Shown here one piece after another: positions 48,501 through 56,987 of a stretch of 64,000 bases of DNA. How positions within the stretch are numbered: the first letter of the stretch is position 1; each line of letters begins with the position of its first letter. Source of the stretch: Babylonia areolata (Eukaryota > Mollusca > Gastropoda > Neogastropoda > Buccinidae); the NCBI RefSeq assembly GCF_041734735.1, contig NC_134887.1:28017792-28081791 (forward strand). Reading direction: 5' to 3'. The notes under the pieces are model-generated. The model made no database searches and was not told the DNA's origin. It saw only the letters and a program-made list of their open reading frames with translations. Position numbers and translations under genes: made by a program.

Positions 48501-51500
48501 TCAGCTCTCTGGGTTGTCAGAGGCTGCAGCCACAGAACTGCTCCCATCCCTTCTACACTGTCGATGTGCCTGATGATTTCACCGTAAGTCTGATTGATTG
48601 ATGGATCGATGGAACAGCCAATGGCGATGATGGCAATGACATATAGACAGGACAGACTATAACTGATGTGGCTGATGACTGATGGCACTGGTGATGATGA
48701 TGATGATGATGATGATGATGGCAATGGCAGCTGAATAAGATGAGTGACTGATGTGGATGATGACTGATGTCCCTGGTGCTTGTGTTGCTGATGATGTTGG
48801 CAGTGACAGACAGGCTGGTGACTGATATGGTTCATGGCTGATGACATTCAAAAACGCTTTATTGATACACATAATAATAATAAATAATAATGGTATTATA
48901 TAGCGCTGAATCTTGTGCAGAGACAAATCAAAGCGCTTTCGCACCAGTCATTCACACGCATGTTTAACTCTAAAACTGTAGAAACTAAAGACAAGGAAGG
49001 GCAGGCAAGGGAGGCTATTTTGGGAAGAGGTGGGTTTTAAGGCCAGACTTGAAAGAGCTGAGTGTGGAGACTTGACGAAGCAAAAGAGGAAGTTCATTCC
49101 AGTCGCAAGGTCTAGAGACAGAGAAAGAACGGCGGCCAACAGTCGAGTGTTAGAATCAGTGAGATAAGATTTGGTATGCGTAAACAGAGTGGATCCGAAG
49201 CCGATCGTAGTGAGCGAGATGGAGTGTAGAGGCAGCCACAGAGATAGGAAGGGGCAGTTTTGTGAATACATCTATAACATAGAGTGCTGATCTTGTACTT
49301 TAATCGGTGTGAGACAGGGAGCCAGTGGAGATGTTGCAAAAGAGGAGTGATGTGCTCAGATCTTTTCTTTCTGAGGACGAGTCGGGCAGCAGAGTTTTGT
49401 ATGCGCTGAAGGGACTGAATGGATGAAGAAGGCAAACCAGACAATAGAGAGTTACAGTAGTCAAGGCGAGAGAGAATGAGAGAAACGACAAGTCTAGATG
49501 TTGCGTCAGTGGACAGATATTTCCGGACGGCACTGATGCGCCGCAGTTGACAGTAGCAGGACTGACATGTCTGACTGATAAATTTTTGCATGGACAGTGT
49601 ATTGTCAAGGACAACACCGAGGTTCCTGACTGACGTAGAAAGAGGGATGGATGTACTGCCAAGTTTGATTGTGTCAATTGTGATGGAAGACAGTTTTTGT
49701 TTAGTTCCTATGATCATTGCTTCAGTTTTGTCCGCGTTCAATTGTAACTTATTTAGAGTCATCCAGTTTTGAATGTCCAGGAAGCAACTGGATGTTTCTT
49801 GCAAGAGCGACAACAATTTTTCAGGGGTATCACTCTTCTGGAGTTGAGTGTCATCAGCATAAGAATGATGACTGATATTATGGCGGTTGATAATTTCAGC
49901 GAGAGGAGCAGTGTACAGTGTGAAGAGCACTGGGCCTAAAACAGATCCCTGTGGGACTCCATGTTCGATTTTAACGGGTTCAGATTGGAAATGATCAACA
50001 ATGACAGACTGGAATCGATCAGTGAGATAAGATTTGAACCAGTTTAGAACAGTGCCGTTGATACCAAATGTAAAATGAAGACGGGAAAGAAGGATTGAAT
50101 GGTCTATCGTGTCAAAGGCGACTGACAAGTCGAGAAGAGTGAGAAGGGAAATTTTTCCTGAGTCGGACGCTATCAGTAGATTGTTCAGAATGTGGAGGAG
50201 AGTGGTTGCGGTGCTGTGGTCAGCGCGATAGGCAGACTGAAATGGGTGGATGAGATTGTTGAAACAAAGGTGGTTGTTGAGCTGCTTGAGGACAGCTTTT
50301 TCAAGGAGTTTGGACAGGACAGCTTTTCAAGGAGTTTGGACAATAGAAATTAACGAATTGGTATTGGTGATGATGATGATGATAATGACTTTGGTGTTGA
50401 TTGTGGTGATCATGATGATAGTGGGGATGAAGGTGATGACATCTGGACAGGGCAGGCTAGTGACTGATAAACAATGACGACTGATGACACTGGTGATAAT
50501 GATGATGATAGTGATGACTGTGGTGACATATAGACGGGACAGAACAGTGACTTCCATGGATGAGGACCGGTGACACTCGTTGTGGTGGTGCTGGTGATGG
50601 TGATCAATTCTAGAAGGGAATCACAACATAAGTTTTGGTGTGTTTTTTGACGAGTTTCTGACGTACTTATATCAATTACATTCCATGTTATTTCATGTAA
50701 TTTGTTTTCTTATGTGTTCAAGCATCTGTTTCAAATAAATGACAATGAGGAGAAAGAGCGGGAGTGTGACTCATAAACAGCGTGCATGCTGTGTGGTGTT
50801 CAGGGAGACGTGGACAGCATCAGACCAGCTCAGATCCTGGCAGAAGACGGGGACATCATGCTCAATGCTACCATCCGTTATTCCTTTCTGGAAAGTTAGT
50901 CACACTCACGGTCACTTCGGTGTTTGTGCAGAAGGCAATAAGGCTGCACTGGTAGGGGTGGGGAATAGAAAAAAAAACCCATCCATCCATCTGTTTATGC
51001 ACCCACGCATGCCTACTTACGAATGACTCACGATGCATGCAAGCAAACACTCGGTGAACCACACACACACCGTGCACAGCACATCTGCCCTTTTTCTATC
51101 AATCATAGGTCTCTCTGTCTGTCCATCTGCATGTCATTGATCTATTTGTCTGATCACAACTAACACCAGAAGGGTTAGGGGGAGGGGTTGTGTGTGTGTG
51201 CGGGGGGAAGGGGGTGGCTGTAAGGGAATTGGCATGGGGAGAAGAGACAGGTGTGTGTTTTAAATGTGAGCTTTAAAGGTTTCCACCATGGCTGATGTCA
51301 CTACCATCACTGACAGAACAGCGTTCTACTGAACAATAATGTGAGGGAAGAATTTCAGTTGTTGGTGCATGGTCCTTCGTGCTGGAAGTCGTAGAGACTT
51401 TAGCAAAGGGATTGTTGTGGGATTTTGTTCTTCCTCCCTAACCATCAGAGTTCAGAAAGAAAAGAAAAGAAATGACTGACACAAAAGGCTGACAACGGTT

Positions 51501-53223
51501 CATGTTGTTTTCAGAAGAGTATTCTGACTACGTGCAAATAGATGGTCAGTCCGGAACAGTGCGTATTGTAGCAGCTTTGACCAAGTTCAGAGACTCCACA
51601 ATAAACTTCACGATTGTCGTAAGCCTCACATTGTTTATCTTGTTGTCGTGTTGGACGTTTCTGGATGTTTTTCATTTTACATCGTCATGCAACCCCGCTG
51701 AACTGTATTCAGTAAGATCTTTATTCCTTTGCATGAAACGTTTTCTTTATCCATCCTTTTATTTATTGCATATTTATCTTATTCGTTTCGTCATTATGTA
51801 CACTTCATTTGTTGTTTATTTAGATCAGTTGACAAATTGATTTTAGTTTGTAGCAGTTGTATTTTACTCATTATGATTTGTCTTCTTGGCATGGCAGAAT
51901 GGGTGCAGCGCATGTGGTAAAGTCCATGCAAACTGATAAACATTGAGGAAGGTGAAGGTTGACACTGGCTTTCTCTCTGTGTGTGCGTGCATGCGTGTAT
52001 TTAGTGGGTAGGTTGGTATCTGTTTGTGCGTGTATTTGTACATGTATGTGATTATGTGTGCATAACAGTAATGTGTGTAAGTGTGCTTATTCTGGCGTGT
52101 ATGTTGTGCATTTGTCTGTGTGTGGTTGAGGGTGGTGGAGGGCGCGTGTGAGTAAGTTTCTGCACACTCGTGTACACTTTCATGGAGGAAGACGCACCGT
52201 CACTTCCACCACAATTCTACACTCACCGCTTAACCCCCCATCCACCTTCTCCACTCCTGCTCCTTTATACCCAGGTGACCGAAGACACAGGCCAAAAACA
52301 CCACTCCGTTGCCAGACTTCTGGTGCACGTGCTCTCCGAGTCTGTGGTGCCTGATTCAAAGGATCATAGCACCGTGGATCCTGTGACAAAGGATCAGAGC
52401 ACCGTGGAGCCTGTGACAAAGGATCAGAGCACCTTTGTGACCGCTTTCAAGCTGTCTGTGGGCTTCATCATCGTGGTCGTGGTGGCAGTGGTTGTGTACT
52501 TCATTCACAGGCGGAAGAAGAGTCAAGAAGAGACAAGGCAGCGGGAGGAGGAACGTTGGAGCTCGGACAGTGTTCAGGATGAGTCTCCGATCGTGCCAGG
52601 TTCTGTTCTTTGTTTAGGGTGATTTGATTGTGGGGTGGGTTGAGGAGGCCATTAGTGAGGTGGTGTGGAGCTGGTTCTGCGTGTGTGTGTGTGTGTGTAG
52701 GGGCCTGGGGGGTATTCTGTGTGTGGTGTACACAATTTTGGTGGTGTGCGTTAGGGTTGGGCAGGGACGGGGTGGTGCTTAGAGGAGGAGAGCTGGATTA
52801 TAGTGTAGTGTGTGCGAGTAATGATGACGATTTTGATGATGATTCTTAAAAAAAACTGTTCTGTTGTGCAAAATGCATGTTCGAAAACATGGGTATGTTC
52901 CTGTATGTCCATATTCCTCTTCTTCTTCTTTTGATGATGATGATGATTTATTTATTTTATTTTTAATTTTCATTATTGTTGTTATATTATTATTATTATT
53001 ATTATTATCATTATTGATATTATTACTAATACTAGTATGCTCATCATCAAACTATTGACTTTCTGTCGATCCCACAGATGAACTGATCTCTGCAGGAGAA
53101 ACCCAGGAGCTGACCTCGGAAGTGACAGAGTCGTCTGCAGACCCCTCAGCGTTTGAAAATGAGTCTGAAGTGGATTATGACAACGAATATGAAACGAAGA
53201 GTCATTTTGATTATTTTCCTTGA
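28213..53223 (+). CDS. Short three-repeat cadherin, single-pass membrane protein (13 exons)
   Basis: Joined exons: 28213-28267, 29999-30058, 30632-30855, 37469-37540, 39037-39120, 41570-41662, 42447-42566, 45061-45114, 48428-48583, 50804-50894, 51515-51618, 52275-52599, 53078-53223. All introns are GT-AG and every phase matches; the total is 1584 nt, 527 residues. Signal peptide 1-18; a divergent first EC repeat with five Cys, ending in PVDEFDPEF; second EC repeat ending in the canonical linker EDVDNHPPYF; third EC repeat with IDGQSGTVRI; a Thr/Ser juxtamembrane repeat; a membrane helix (GFIIVVVVAVVVYFI); then a basic stop-transfer HRRKK and an acidic tail with YDNEY. Several N-glycosylation sites (NIT, NVS, NGT, NAT, NFT). 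Cadherins bind calcium between EC repeats and mediate cell contact. With three repeats and no recognisable catenin-binding region this is a short, non-classical form. Ligand and tissue are unknown. Confidence 0.9.
28400..28490. repeat. Short interspersed repeat piece plus (CA)n
   Basis: Contains GAGCGCTTTCCTCC and AAAGCGCTTTACAA, a dyad-like motif resembling LINE or SINE 3' ends, followed by a CA tract. The family is not identified. Confidence 0.4.
29112..29330. repeat. ~106-bp tandem duplication in cadherin intron 1
   Basis: TGTGTAAATTTT..AGATGGGTCAGCCCCTTGAACAT occurs at about 29116 and again at about 29221, each followed by a CCTGAG/GAATCTGAGG stretch and a GAGGTCGTTTTTTGG stretch. The second unit has small changes and an insertion. 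Confidence 0.85.
29999..30058 (+). CDS. Cadherin exon 2: start of EC1
   Basis: Acceptor GTCTGTTTCAG, 60 bases, donor GTATGTTC. Encodes SGCNPFLYENITVHETTVA, the first Cys and an NIT glycosylation site; the ITVHETTVA strand resembles the start of an EC fold. Confidence 0.88.
30632..30855 (+). CDS. Cadherin exon 3: body of EC1
   Basis: Acceptor GAGGTGTCCAG, 224 bases, donor GTAAGA. Encodes TELLLMEMEAGEGLEIEYQS, then KLRDYYRGALRLIPTYNNN, CQAQAGVTHCKLVLAKPLDA and EVIFQL. It carries two of the five Cys of this repeat. The first third is very unlike copy A exon 3, the rest nearly the same. Confidence 0.88.
30856..32370 (+). other. First part of cadherin intron 3
   Basis: Collinear with copy A intron 3. 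A (GT)n lies at about 31324-31351 and A-rich runs near 31045-31085. No gene or clear mobile element. Confidence 0.5.
32375..33965 (-). mobile_element. LINE with reverse transcriptase and RNase H, internally deleted
   Basis: On the minus strand: GPGPDKFTNEMLKHLG (33960 on) and DSYHPISLISCEGKLLERMI are the start of a reverse transcriptase. The frame then jumps to the thumb, VLEYGMTAWGT and QATRIITGAIRSTPI. An RNase H (HVYTNGSATDA; NETADSLAKEG) and a Cys knuckle (CPCRTG, HLLQSCPF) follow. The catalytic middle of the polymerase is missing and there are frame breaks. It is related to, but a separate insertion from, 11660-12780. Absent from copy A. Confidence 0.8.
33966..34969. other. Cadherin intron 3, nothing recognised
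   Basis: Frames of 115 codons (minus, 34495-34842) and 61 codons (plus, 34599-34784) overlap and have no recognised similarity; they are probably repeat-derived. Confidence 0.45.
34970..36680 (+). mobile_element. Very old LINE relic, copy B partner of 15290-16190
   Basis: GDLNARSNTNPQG at about 35108-35140 is an endonuclease motif (Asp and Asn catalytic positions). WWTADTETAW at about 35460 follows, and near 36540-36650 a stretch matches the RNase-H-like part in copy A. Heavily decayed. Confidence 0.5.
36007..36184. repeat. 89-bp tandem duplication
   Basis: CTTTACCCTGTCCTTTATAA begins at 36007 and again at 36096; the units differ at a few positions and by a short deletion. It lies in the old LINE relic, intron 3. 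Confidence 0.85.
37469..37540 (+). CDS. Cadherin exon 4: end of EC1
   Basis: Preceded by GTGTGTCCTTCATGAAG and followed by GTAAGT. 72 bases, phase 0/0, encoding AGNNSKALQAKFTLSCTIPR then SRKS. A second AG five bases downstream (GGCAG) would shift the frame, so the upstream AG is chosen. The damaged counterpart is 16323-16362. Confidence 0.75.
37600..38042. repeat. (CA)n, (CG)n and (CT)n cluster
   Basis: CA/CG tracts with a ~100-bp higher-order duplication (the ACACTTGCACATGTGT to CCACCCACATC segment occurs at about 37670 and 37791), ending in (TC)n at 37999-38039. Intron 4. Confidence 0.9.
38043..39036 (+). other. Rest of cadherin intron 4
   Basis: No element recognised; (GT)n at about 38839-38863 with flanking C-rich runs. 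Confidence 0.5.
39037..39120 (+). CDS. Cadherin exon 5: EC1-EC2 junction
   Basis: Acceptor GATTCTTTCAG, 84 bases, donor GTAAGA, phase 0/0. Encodes RTVTLMVCPVDEFDPEFSD then TLRNVSVTE. DEFDPEF stands where calcium-binding DxNDNxP linkers normally lie, so the linker is non-canonical. Confidence 0.88.
39268..39373. repeat. 53-bp perfect tandem duplication
   Basis: The unit beginning AGGACGAGTGAAAAGAGG at 39268 is repeated without change from 39321. It looks recent. Intron 5. Confidence 0.9.
39658..40296. repeat. (GT)n and (CT)n microsatellites in intron 5
   Basis: GT tract 39658-39701 inside a long CT-rich stretch, and (TC)n at 40249-40294. Between them I recognise nothing. Confidence 0.85.
40495..41400 (+). 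mobile_element. DIRS-like retroelement fossil
   Basis: Part of a DIRS-type reverse transcriptase is recognisable: the region leading into the polymerase, the fingers-palm part (SMKDAYFQILIHPASRRCLR then a FGL stretch) and a poorly kept downstream part. No integrase, recombinase or terminal repeats are seen. It is a broken, partial copy with at least three interruptions and looks old. It lies in intron 5 of the cadherin gene, ending about 170 bases before exon 6. Confidence 0.75.
41570..41662 (+). CDS. Cadherin exon 6: EC2
   Basis: Acceptor CTTCGCTTCCAG, 93 bases, donor GTGAGG, phase 0/0. Encodes MTRINTVITDLNGSVYDRDR then FTGGGVQNITL, with one NIT site. Confidence 0.88.
42447..42566 (+). CDS. 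Cadherin exon 7: EC2
   Basis: Acceptor CACGTGTTGCAG, 120 bases, donor GTAAGA, phase 0/0. Encodes ENGTDWIRLDGTKVVLTKEI, then RFEELVQSRQTRLWFKLSAQ; the DG..V.L...I.FEEL pattern is the EC G-strand/DxE-like region. Confidence 0.9.
42862..42965 (-). repeat. Hairpin-bearing short repeat, copy 1
   Basis: TCTACATTAA (42910-42919) and TTAATGTAGA (42944-42953) form a perfect 10-bp stem around 24 bases. The reverse complement of the block resembles 45325-45440 and 53425-53535. Confidence 0.7.
42966..45060 (+). other. Cadherin intron 7, rest
   Basis: Contains (CA)n at 43645-43707 and 44653-44688, a (TA)n at 44450-44466 and the inverted repeat at 44477-44520. A GC-richer patch at 43010-43260 has no recognised content. 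Confidence 0.5.
44477..44520. repeat. 9-bp perfect inverted repeat, 26-base loop
   Basis: TTCCGGATC at 44477-44485 and GATCCGGAA at 44512-44520. Confidence 0.85.
45061..45114 (+). CDS. Cadherin exon 8: EC2
   Basis: Acceptor CGTTTTTTTCAG, 54 bases, donor GTAAAC, phase 0/0. Encodes SIMKVAITLRDENSGLTY. The donor is weaker than the others, but the protein joins smoothly to exon 9. Confidence 0.82.
45325..45440 (+). repeat. Hairpin-bearing short repeat, copy 2
   Basis: CTACATTGA (45339-45347) and TCAATGTAG (45372-45380) form a perfect stem. Similar to the repeats at 42862-42965 (reverse) and 53425-53535. Confidence 0.7.
45441..48340 (+). other. Most of cadherin intron 8
   Basis: (CA)n(GA)n at 45525-45602. 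Otherwise about 2.7 kb without a recognised gene or element. Small frames at 47573-47991 overlap on both strands and show no known family. Confidence 0.45.
48347..48420. repeat. Poly-C, (AT)n, (GT)n tract before exon 9
   Basis: C runs at 48349-48391, then AT and GT units, ending only a few bases before the acceptor of exon 9. Confidence 0.9.
48428..48583 (+). CDS. Cadherin exon 9: EC2-EC3 boundary
   Basis: Acceptor GTGTGGTCAG, 156 bases, donor GTAAGT, phase 0/0. Encodes DSEGRVGKGLMIVQIEDVDN then HPPYFSSLGC, CSHPFYTVDVPDDFT. EDVDNHPPYF is the canonical inter-repeat calcium linker. Confidence 0.92.
48600..48865. repeat. Degenerate GATGA-rich minisatellite, left part
   Basis: Units of about 60-90 bases with GACATATAGACAGGACAG-like cores and GAT repeats. 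The same array continues at 50345-50620 on the other side of the LINE. Confidence 0.7.
48868..50340 (-). mobile_element. CR1/L2-like LINE family B, 5'-truncated, nearly open
   Basis: The minus-strand frame from about 50337 to 49112 encodes AVLKQLNNHLCFNN, HPFQSAYRADHSTATTLLH, DLSVAFDTIDHSILLSRLH, YGVPQGSVLGP-type HGVPQGSVLGPVLF, YADDTQLQ and the C-terminal LHWLPVSHRLKYKISTLC. One frame change lies near the C-terminus. The 3' end is at about 48870-48900 with an ATT/AAT tail. At the 5' junction a ~25-bp stretch (GACAGCTTTTTCAAGGAG type) is duplicated in tandem. It is inserted into a minisatellite in cadherin intron 9. Confidence 0.88.
50345..50620. repeat. Degenerate GATGA-rich minisatellite, right part
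   Basis: Repeats of GTGACATATAGACGGGACAG type separated by GAT/GGT tracts, continuing the array at 48600-48865. Confidence 0.7.
50804..50894 (+). CDS. Cadherin exon 10: EC3
   Basis: Acceptor GTGGTGTTCAG, 91 bases, donor GTTAGT, phase 0 in, 1 out. Encodes GDVDSIRPAQILAEDGD, IMLNATIRYSFLE; NAT is a glycosylation site. Confidence 0.87.
50895..51514 (+). other. Cadherin intron 10
   Basis: No element recognised; G-rich (GT) patch near 51188-51215. Confidence 0.5.
51515..51618 (+). CDS. Cadherin exon 11: EC3
   Basis: Acceptor GTTGTTTTCAG, 104 bases, donor GTAAGC, phase 1 in, 0 out. Encodes EYSDYVQIDGQSGTVRI then VAALTKFRDSTINFTIV, a typical EC core strand pair. Confidence 0.9.
51619..52274 (+). 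other. Cadherin intron 11
   Basis: GT-rich in its second half; no element recognised. Confidence 0.5.
52275..52599 (+). CDS. Cadherin exon 12: juxtamembrane repeat, membrane helix, start of tail
   Basis: Acceptor TTATACCCAG, 325 bases, donor GTTCTG, phase 0 in, 1 out. Starts VTEDTGQKHHSVARLLVHVL (last EC3 strands). Three ~10-residue repeats follow (DSKDHSTVD, PVTKDQSTVE, PVTKDQSTF), then the helix LSVGFIIVVVVAVVVYFI and HRRKKSQEETRQREEERW. The STV-rich repeats are likely an O-glycosylated stalk. Confidence 0.93.
53078..53223 (+). CDS. Cadherin exon 13: cytoplasmic tail and stop
   Basis: Acceptor CGATCCCACAG, entered in phase 1. Encodes ELISAGETQELTSEVTES, SADPSAFENESEVDYDNEY and ETKSHFDYFP, then TGA at 53221-53223. 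Acidic, with a Tyr-Asp-Asn-Glu motif that fits the pY-x-N pattern bound by Grb2-type SH2 domains (inference). No catenin-binding sequence is seen. I find no canonical AATAAA in the first ~600 bases after the stop. Confidence 0.9.
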
Positions 53224-53847
53224 TCGGAAAGACATGATGTGATAGGACCGACAGTATACGCTGTTCTGATTGGAAAAACGCACCGGACCCGTCAATCATA
53301 ATTTTATCAAAATATCTGTACTTGTCTGGGGTGGTTATACCATATATATTACGCCAGAAAATTTGTTTGGGGATTTTTTTTAACCCTTTATCAAAACCAG
53401 AAAGTATTGACGAAGACAGGGAAACTCTGAAACTTTGTCAATCTACATCATGATCGTAAAACAATGAAATGCTGATCAATGCGTGCTGCTGAAAATAGAA
53501 TTGCTCCGTTTTCAGCACACGACTTTCCGTTCAACAAACACTCGTGTGTGATGGTGTGTAAAGATATGATCTAGATCGTTGCATGTCTCACCACTTCCTC
53601 TCCCCTTCCACTGCTGGCGTTTTCATTGTTGTTATTGTTGTACAACAGGAATCACACGTAAGCCATAAAGGTTTTGCTCTTGTCAATAATAACAGTACCG
53701 TCAACGGTGGTGATTTCTCCATGCTATCTTTTTATTTGTATACTTTAACTTAGGATGCTGTTGCTGGTGATGGTTATTATCATTTTCCTCACACCATCCT
53801 TCCTCTCACTTCTGCACTACTACCTCTGCTTTTGATTCACACACACA

Positions 53848-53886
<39 letters not shown>

Positions 53887-54239
53887 CCACTCCTCACGCC
53901 ATTCACAGAGACATCTGTTTGTGTGTTGGGCAAATCTAAGGGGGCCTTTGTTTTTCACATTTTCCTTTTATCCAACACAACCACAATCTGTCATTCACAC
54001 AACACAATTGTGAAATCTCCTATAGAGAAAAAGGAGGGGACTGGACTTCCCAAGAAGATTTAGACTTAAAACACACTGCCCAAAAATATCTTTTTGTTCA
54101 TCCAGTACAAGACCTTGTCTGATCAAAGGTAAGATTTCACGAGACATGGGTGTTTGTTTTTATTTTGGGTGAAACAACCTTTTACTATGCCTTTAAGCAT
54201 TCGTTTTACAACCCAAGAATCTTACAAGGATTACTACGA
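53224..54239 (+). other. Cadherin 3' flank
   Basis: Presumed 3' UTR and spacer. Similarity to 20683-20760 fades after about 50 bases. Holds (CA)n at 53839-53881 and the third hairpin-repeat copy. No gene recognised. Confidence 0.5.
53425..53535 (+). repeat. Hairpin-repeat family, copy 3 (decayed stem)
   Basis: TCTACATCATGATCGTAAA to GCTGATCAATGCGTG lines up with the copies at 42862-42965 and 45325-45440, but the stem is no longer perfect. Confidence 0.55.
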
Positions 54240-54480
54240 CTACATTCTAGATGCATGATTCTAACTTTTTCTAGATGCTGGTTAACAGAAGGTTTTAAAT
54301 GCAGAGACAGAAAGGTGGTATACAAAGCTTTGTATCGCTGATGTATCCCTGCTGCTGCAAGGGCTTACTTATGTCCAGGATACGACGAAGAAAACATTTC
54401 CCTCCTCGCATGGCTTGACATGCCCAATTGATAACCCCTGCTAAGTTCTGTAGCTGTTGTTTACTTGTGCACCACTTGTA
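54240..54480 (-). mobile_element. Possible DIRS/LTR-kin fossil fragment
   Basis: A short minus-strand stretch resembles the RNase-H-side connection region of DIRS/Ty3-type polymerases (GVINWACQAMRGGK style). It is broken and partial, with more than one break; nothing else of the element is seen. It could be chance. Confidence 0.3.
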
Positions 54481-54869
54481 TTGAAAAACTGAAGTTACTA
54501 CTTCAATTGCTGAATCTTTTCTGCCCCCAAAGACAACATGCTTTCACGAGTGTCAATGACTAAACTAGGAAGATTATGTTTTGGCAAGATCCCATCACTT
54601 TTTCGAGCTCTTTTCTTTCCTGTTCCAGTTCTTATTAAATGTCGAATATCTTTCTGGTCAGTATTTATTGATACTGTAACTATATGCAAAAGCATACTCT
54701 GTTTCACAGGACTACTTTTATTTACAGATTTCATCTAAAGGTGACTGAAATTCACCAAGAATGTTTTATTCAACAGTGGTTATAATTCTGTTTGGCTTTC
54801 GAAGGCATTCCAGAGTAAGGAATTCTTTTACCGAAGTGTCGGACATAGTCTAAAAGTACATACATTCAG

Positions 54870-56125
54870 TCATGGAGAAGATCGTCAGTATCACTGTCCT
54901 ATATCGTTATTGACATTACCAACTAATTCATAATTCAAAACCATTTAAACCCTAATTCAAATAACTGAAGTATAACTTGTTTATATAAATAAAAATATAT
55001 ACGAAATCTGAAATGGGGGACCTAATACCATCTATAGAGCTATTTCTAATTTCAAAAGCAAGAAGTTCTACTGCTAATACAAAAGCAAGTGGAGTAAAGG
55101 GACATCCCTGTCTAATCCCACATGTCACCTCAGAGGGTTCAGAAAGCCAACCCTTCTTGGTAATGCTACTTGAAATTCCTTCTTTTTTTTTTTTTTAACC
55201 TGAACCCATTTTTGAAAATTCGCACCAAAACTAAACACTTCAAACACATGAAAGAAAAAAGGTTTTGACACAGAATAAAAAGGTTTAGAATAATCAATAG
55301 CGAGTAAGGAACCTGCTTTATTGATTTTGTTTGAATAATCAGTTACATCATCTATCTTCAGCTGATCTTCATTGACTAATTGGTGTATGACGTTGACAAG
55401 TCTTTCTGCTAAAGTTTTCGCTGATATGATCAGCATTGGTTAATGTTATTGATCTTCAGTTGGCCAGTCTATCTCTTTCTAAATTTTTTCCATTGTATGA
55501 TAAAGTAATTATTCCATGTTTTTGTGTATATGATAGTTCACCTCTTTCAAAGGACTCTACAAAGAATTTATGACTATTTTACCCAATTTGCCTCAAAATG
55601 CTTTTATTGTTTCACCTAGTGAAATTAACCCTTCACATGATGCCGCATCTTTGTATAACCGTGGAAAAGCTTCATTTTCTATAAACGTGTTAACCTCCTC
55701 TTGTACATTCTCTGCTGTTGTTTGATTGTAAAGATTTTTATGAAAAGACGTCAGCTCTTGCGAAACGCCGCCCTGATTCATGATAACATGACCCATTTCT
55801 TTCCTTTATTTAATTATAGATTCCCCTCACACCCCTAACATTTTCTTGATTACAAAAACATTTAGTACTACGTTCACCATCTTCTACCCATTTCATTCTA
55901 GCCCTTACTTGTGCCCTTTTAACTTCCTTTAATTGTTCTAACTCTACTTTTCGCTTAAGATGCACGAGAGAGGCATGTACTTGATTGTTTGTTGGATCAT
56001 TAATGATTTCCTTTTGTTTCTAGAATTTGTGAATATATTCTGTGAGAGTCATTTTTTCTATGACTGCAGAAAGATCATATTTCAACTTTGCACATTTCCC
56101 ATTTGTTTATGTCTGATAAGTTTTC
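54870..56125 (-). mobile_element. L1/Tx1-like LINE, reverse transcriptase part
   Basis: On the minus strand: VRARMKWVEDGERSTK (about 55920), then FVESFERGELSYTQKHGIIT (55560 on), AKTLAERLVNVIHQLVNEDQ (55420 on), SLLAIDYSKPFYSVSKPF, and GIRQGCPFTPLAFVLA near 55080. This order is that of an L1/Tx1-type polymerase. Several stops and frame shifts; the catalytic YxDD part and C-terminus are not seen. Confidence 0.7.
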
Positions 56126-56987
56126 ATTATTTTTGATGAAAAAGAAAAGGTTGTACTGTGTGTTCATCGATTAGGAAAAAACACATTTGATCTTGTCGAT
56201 CACGCTCTCCTATAGCAAAAGCTAATAAATCACAATGTGAGTGGTAGGATTTGAAATGTTATTCAGGACATTTATAAGAAGGCAAAGTCGTGTGTGCAAT
56301 GGAATGATAACCATTCAGATGTCTTAGTTGAAAGAGTGGGGTGAGGCAAATTGAACATTTATCTTCTCTGTTATTTGTTGTGTATCTTAATGATAATGAA
56401 TTTTTTTTTTATCAGAAAGAATGGGCGGTTTCAATAGTTTCCGAGAGATGGGCACCATGTATACTGATTTTGATGATAGACTGACATATAAGATGTTTAT
56501 TTTGCTGTACGCACATGACACTTTCATATTAACTGAATCACCCAGACATCTTCCAAAAGCTTTAGACGCCTTATCAGATTATTGTAGATTATGGAAACTA
56601 AAGGTAAATGCTTCGAAAGTTGTAACATTTTCTAGAGGAAAACTCCGTAAATTGCCAGTATCTAAGGATAACGGCCAAATTCTTGAGATAGCATATGGTT
56701 TTCAGTATTTTGGCATGAAATTCAATTATAACAACAGTTTCAAGCCAGCACAGAAAAATTTGTTTAAGAGTGCTGCAAGGGCCATGTCTTGTTTATTAAA
56801 GAAATGTAAGTTAATGTTACCGATTGATGTTCAATTAGAATTATTTGAGCCAACTATTGTACAAATTATATTATGTGACTCGGAGATATGGTGGCCTCAA
56901 ATGTGTGAGCTTGCCAATAAGCTCCAGATTAGATTTTATAAGATCAATTTGAAATTACGGAAGGCTACTCCTACACAAATGGTCTTT

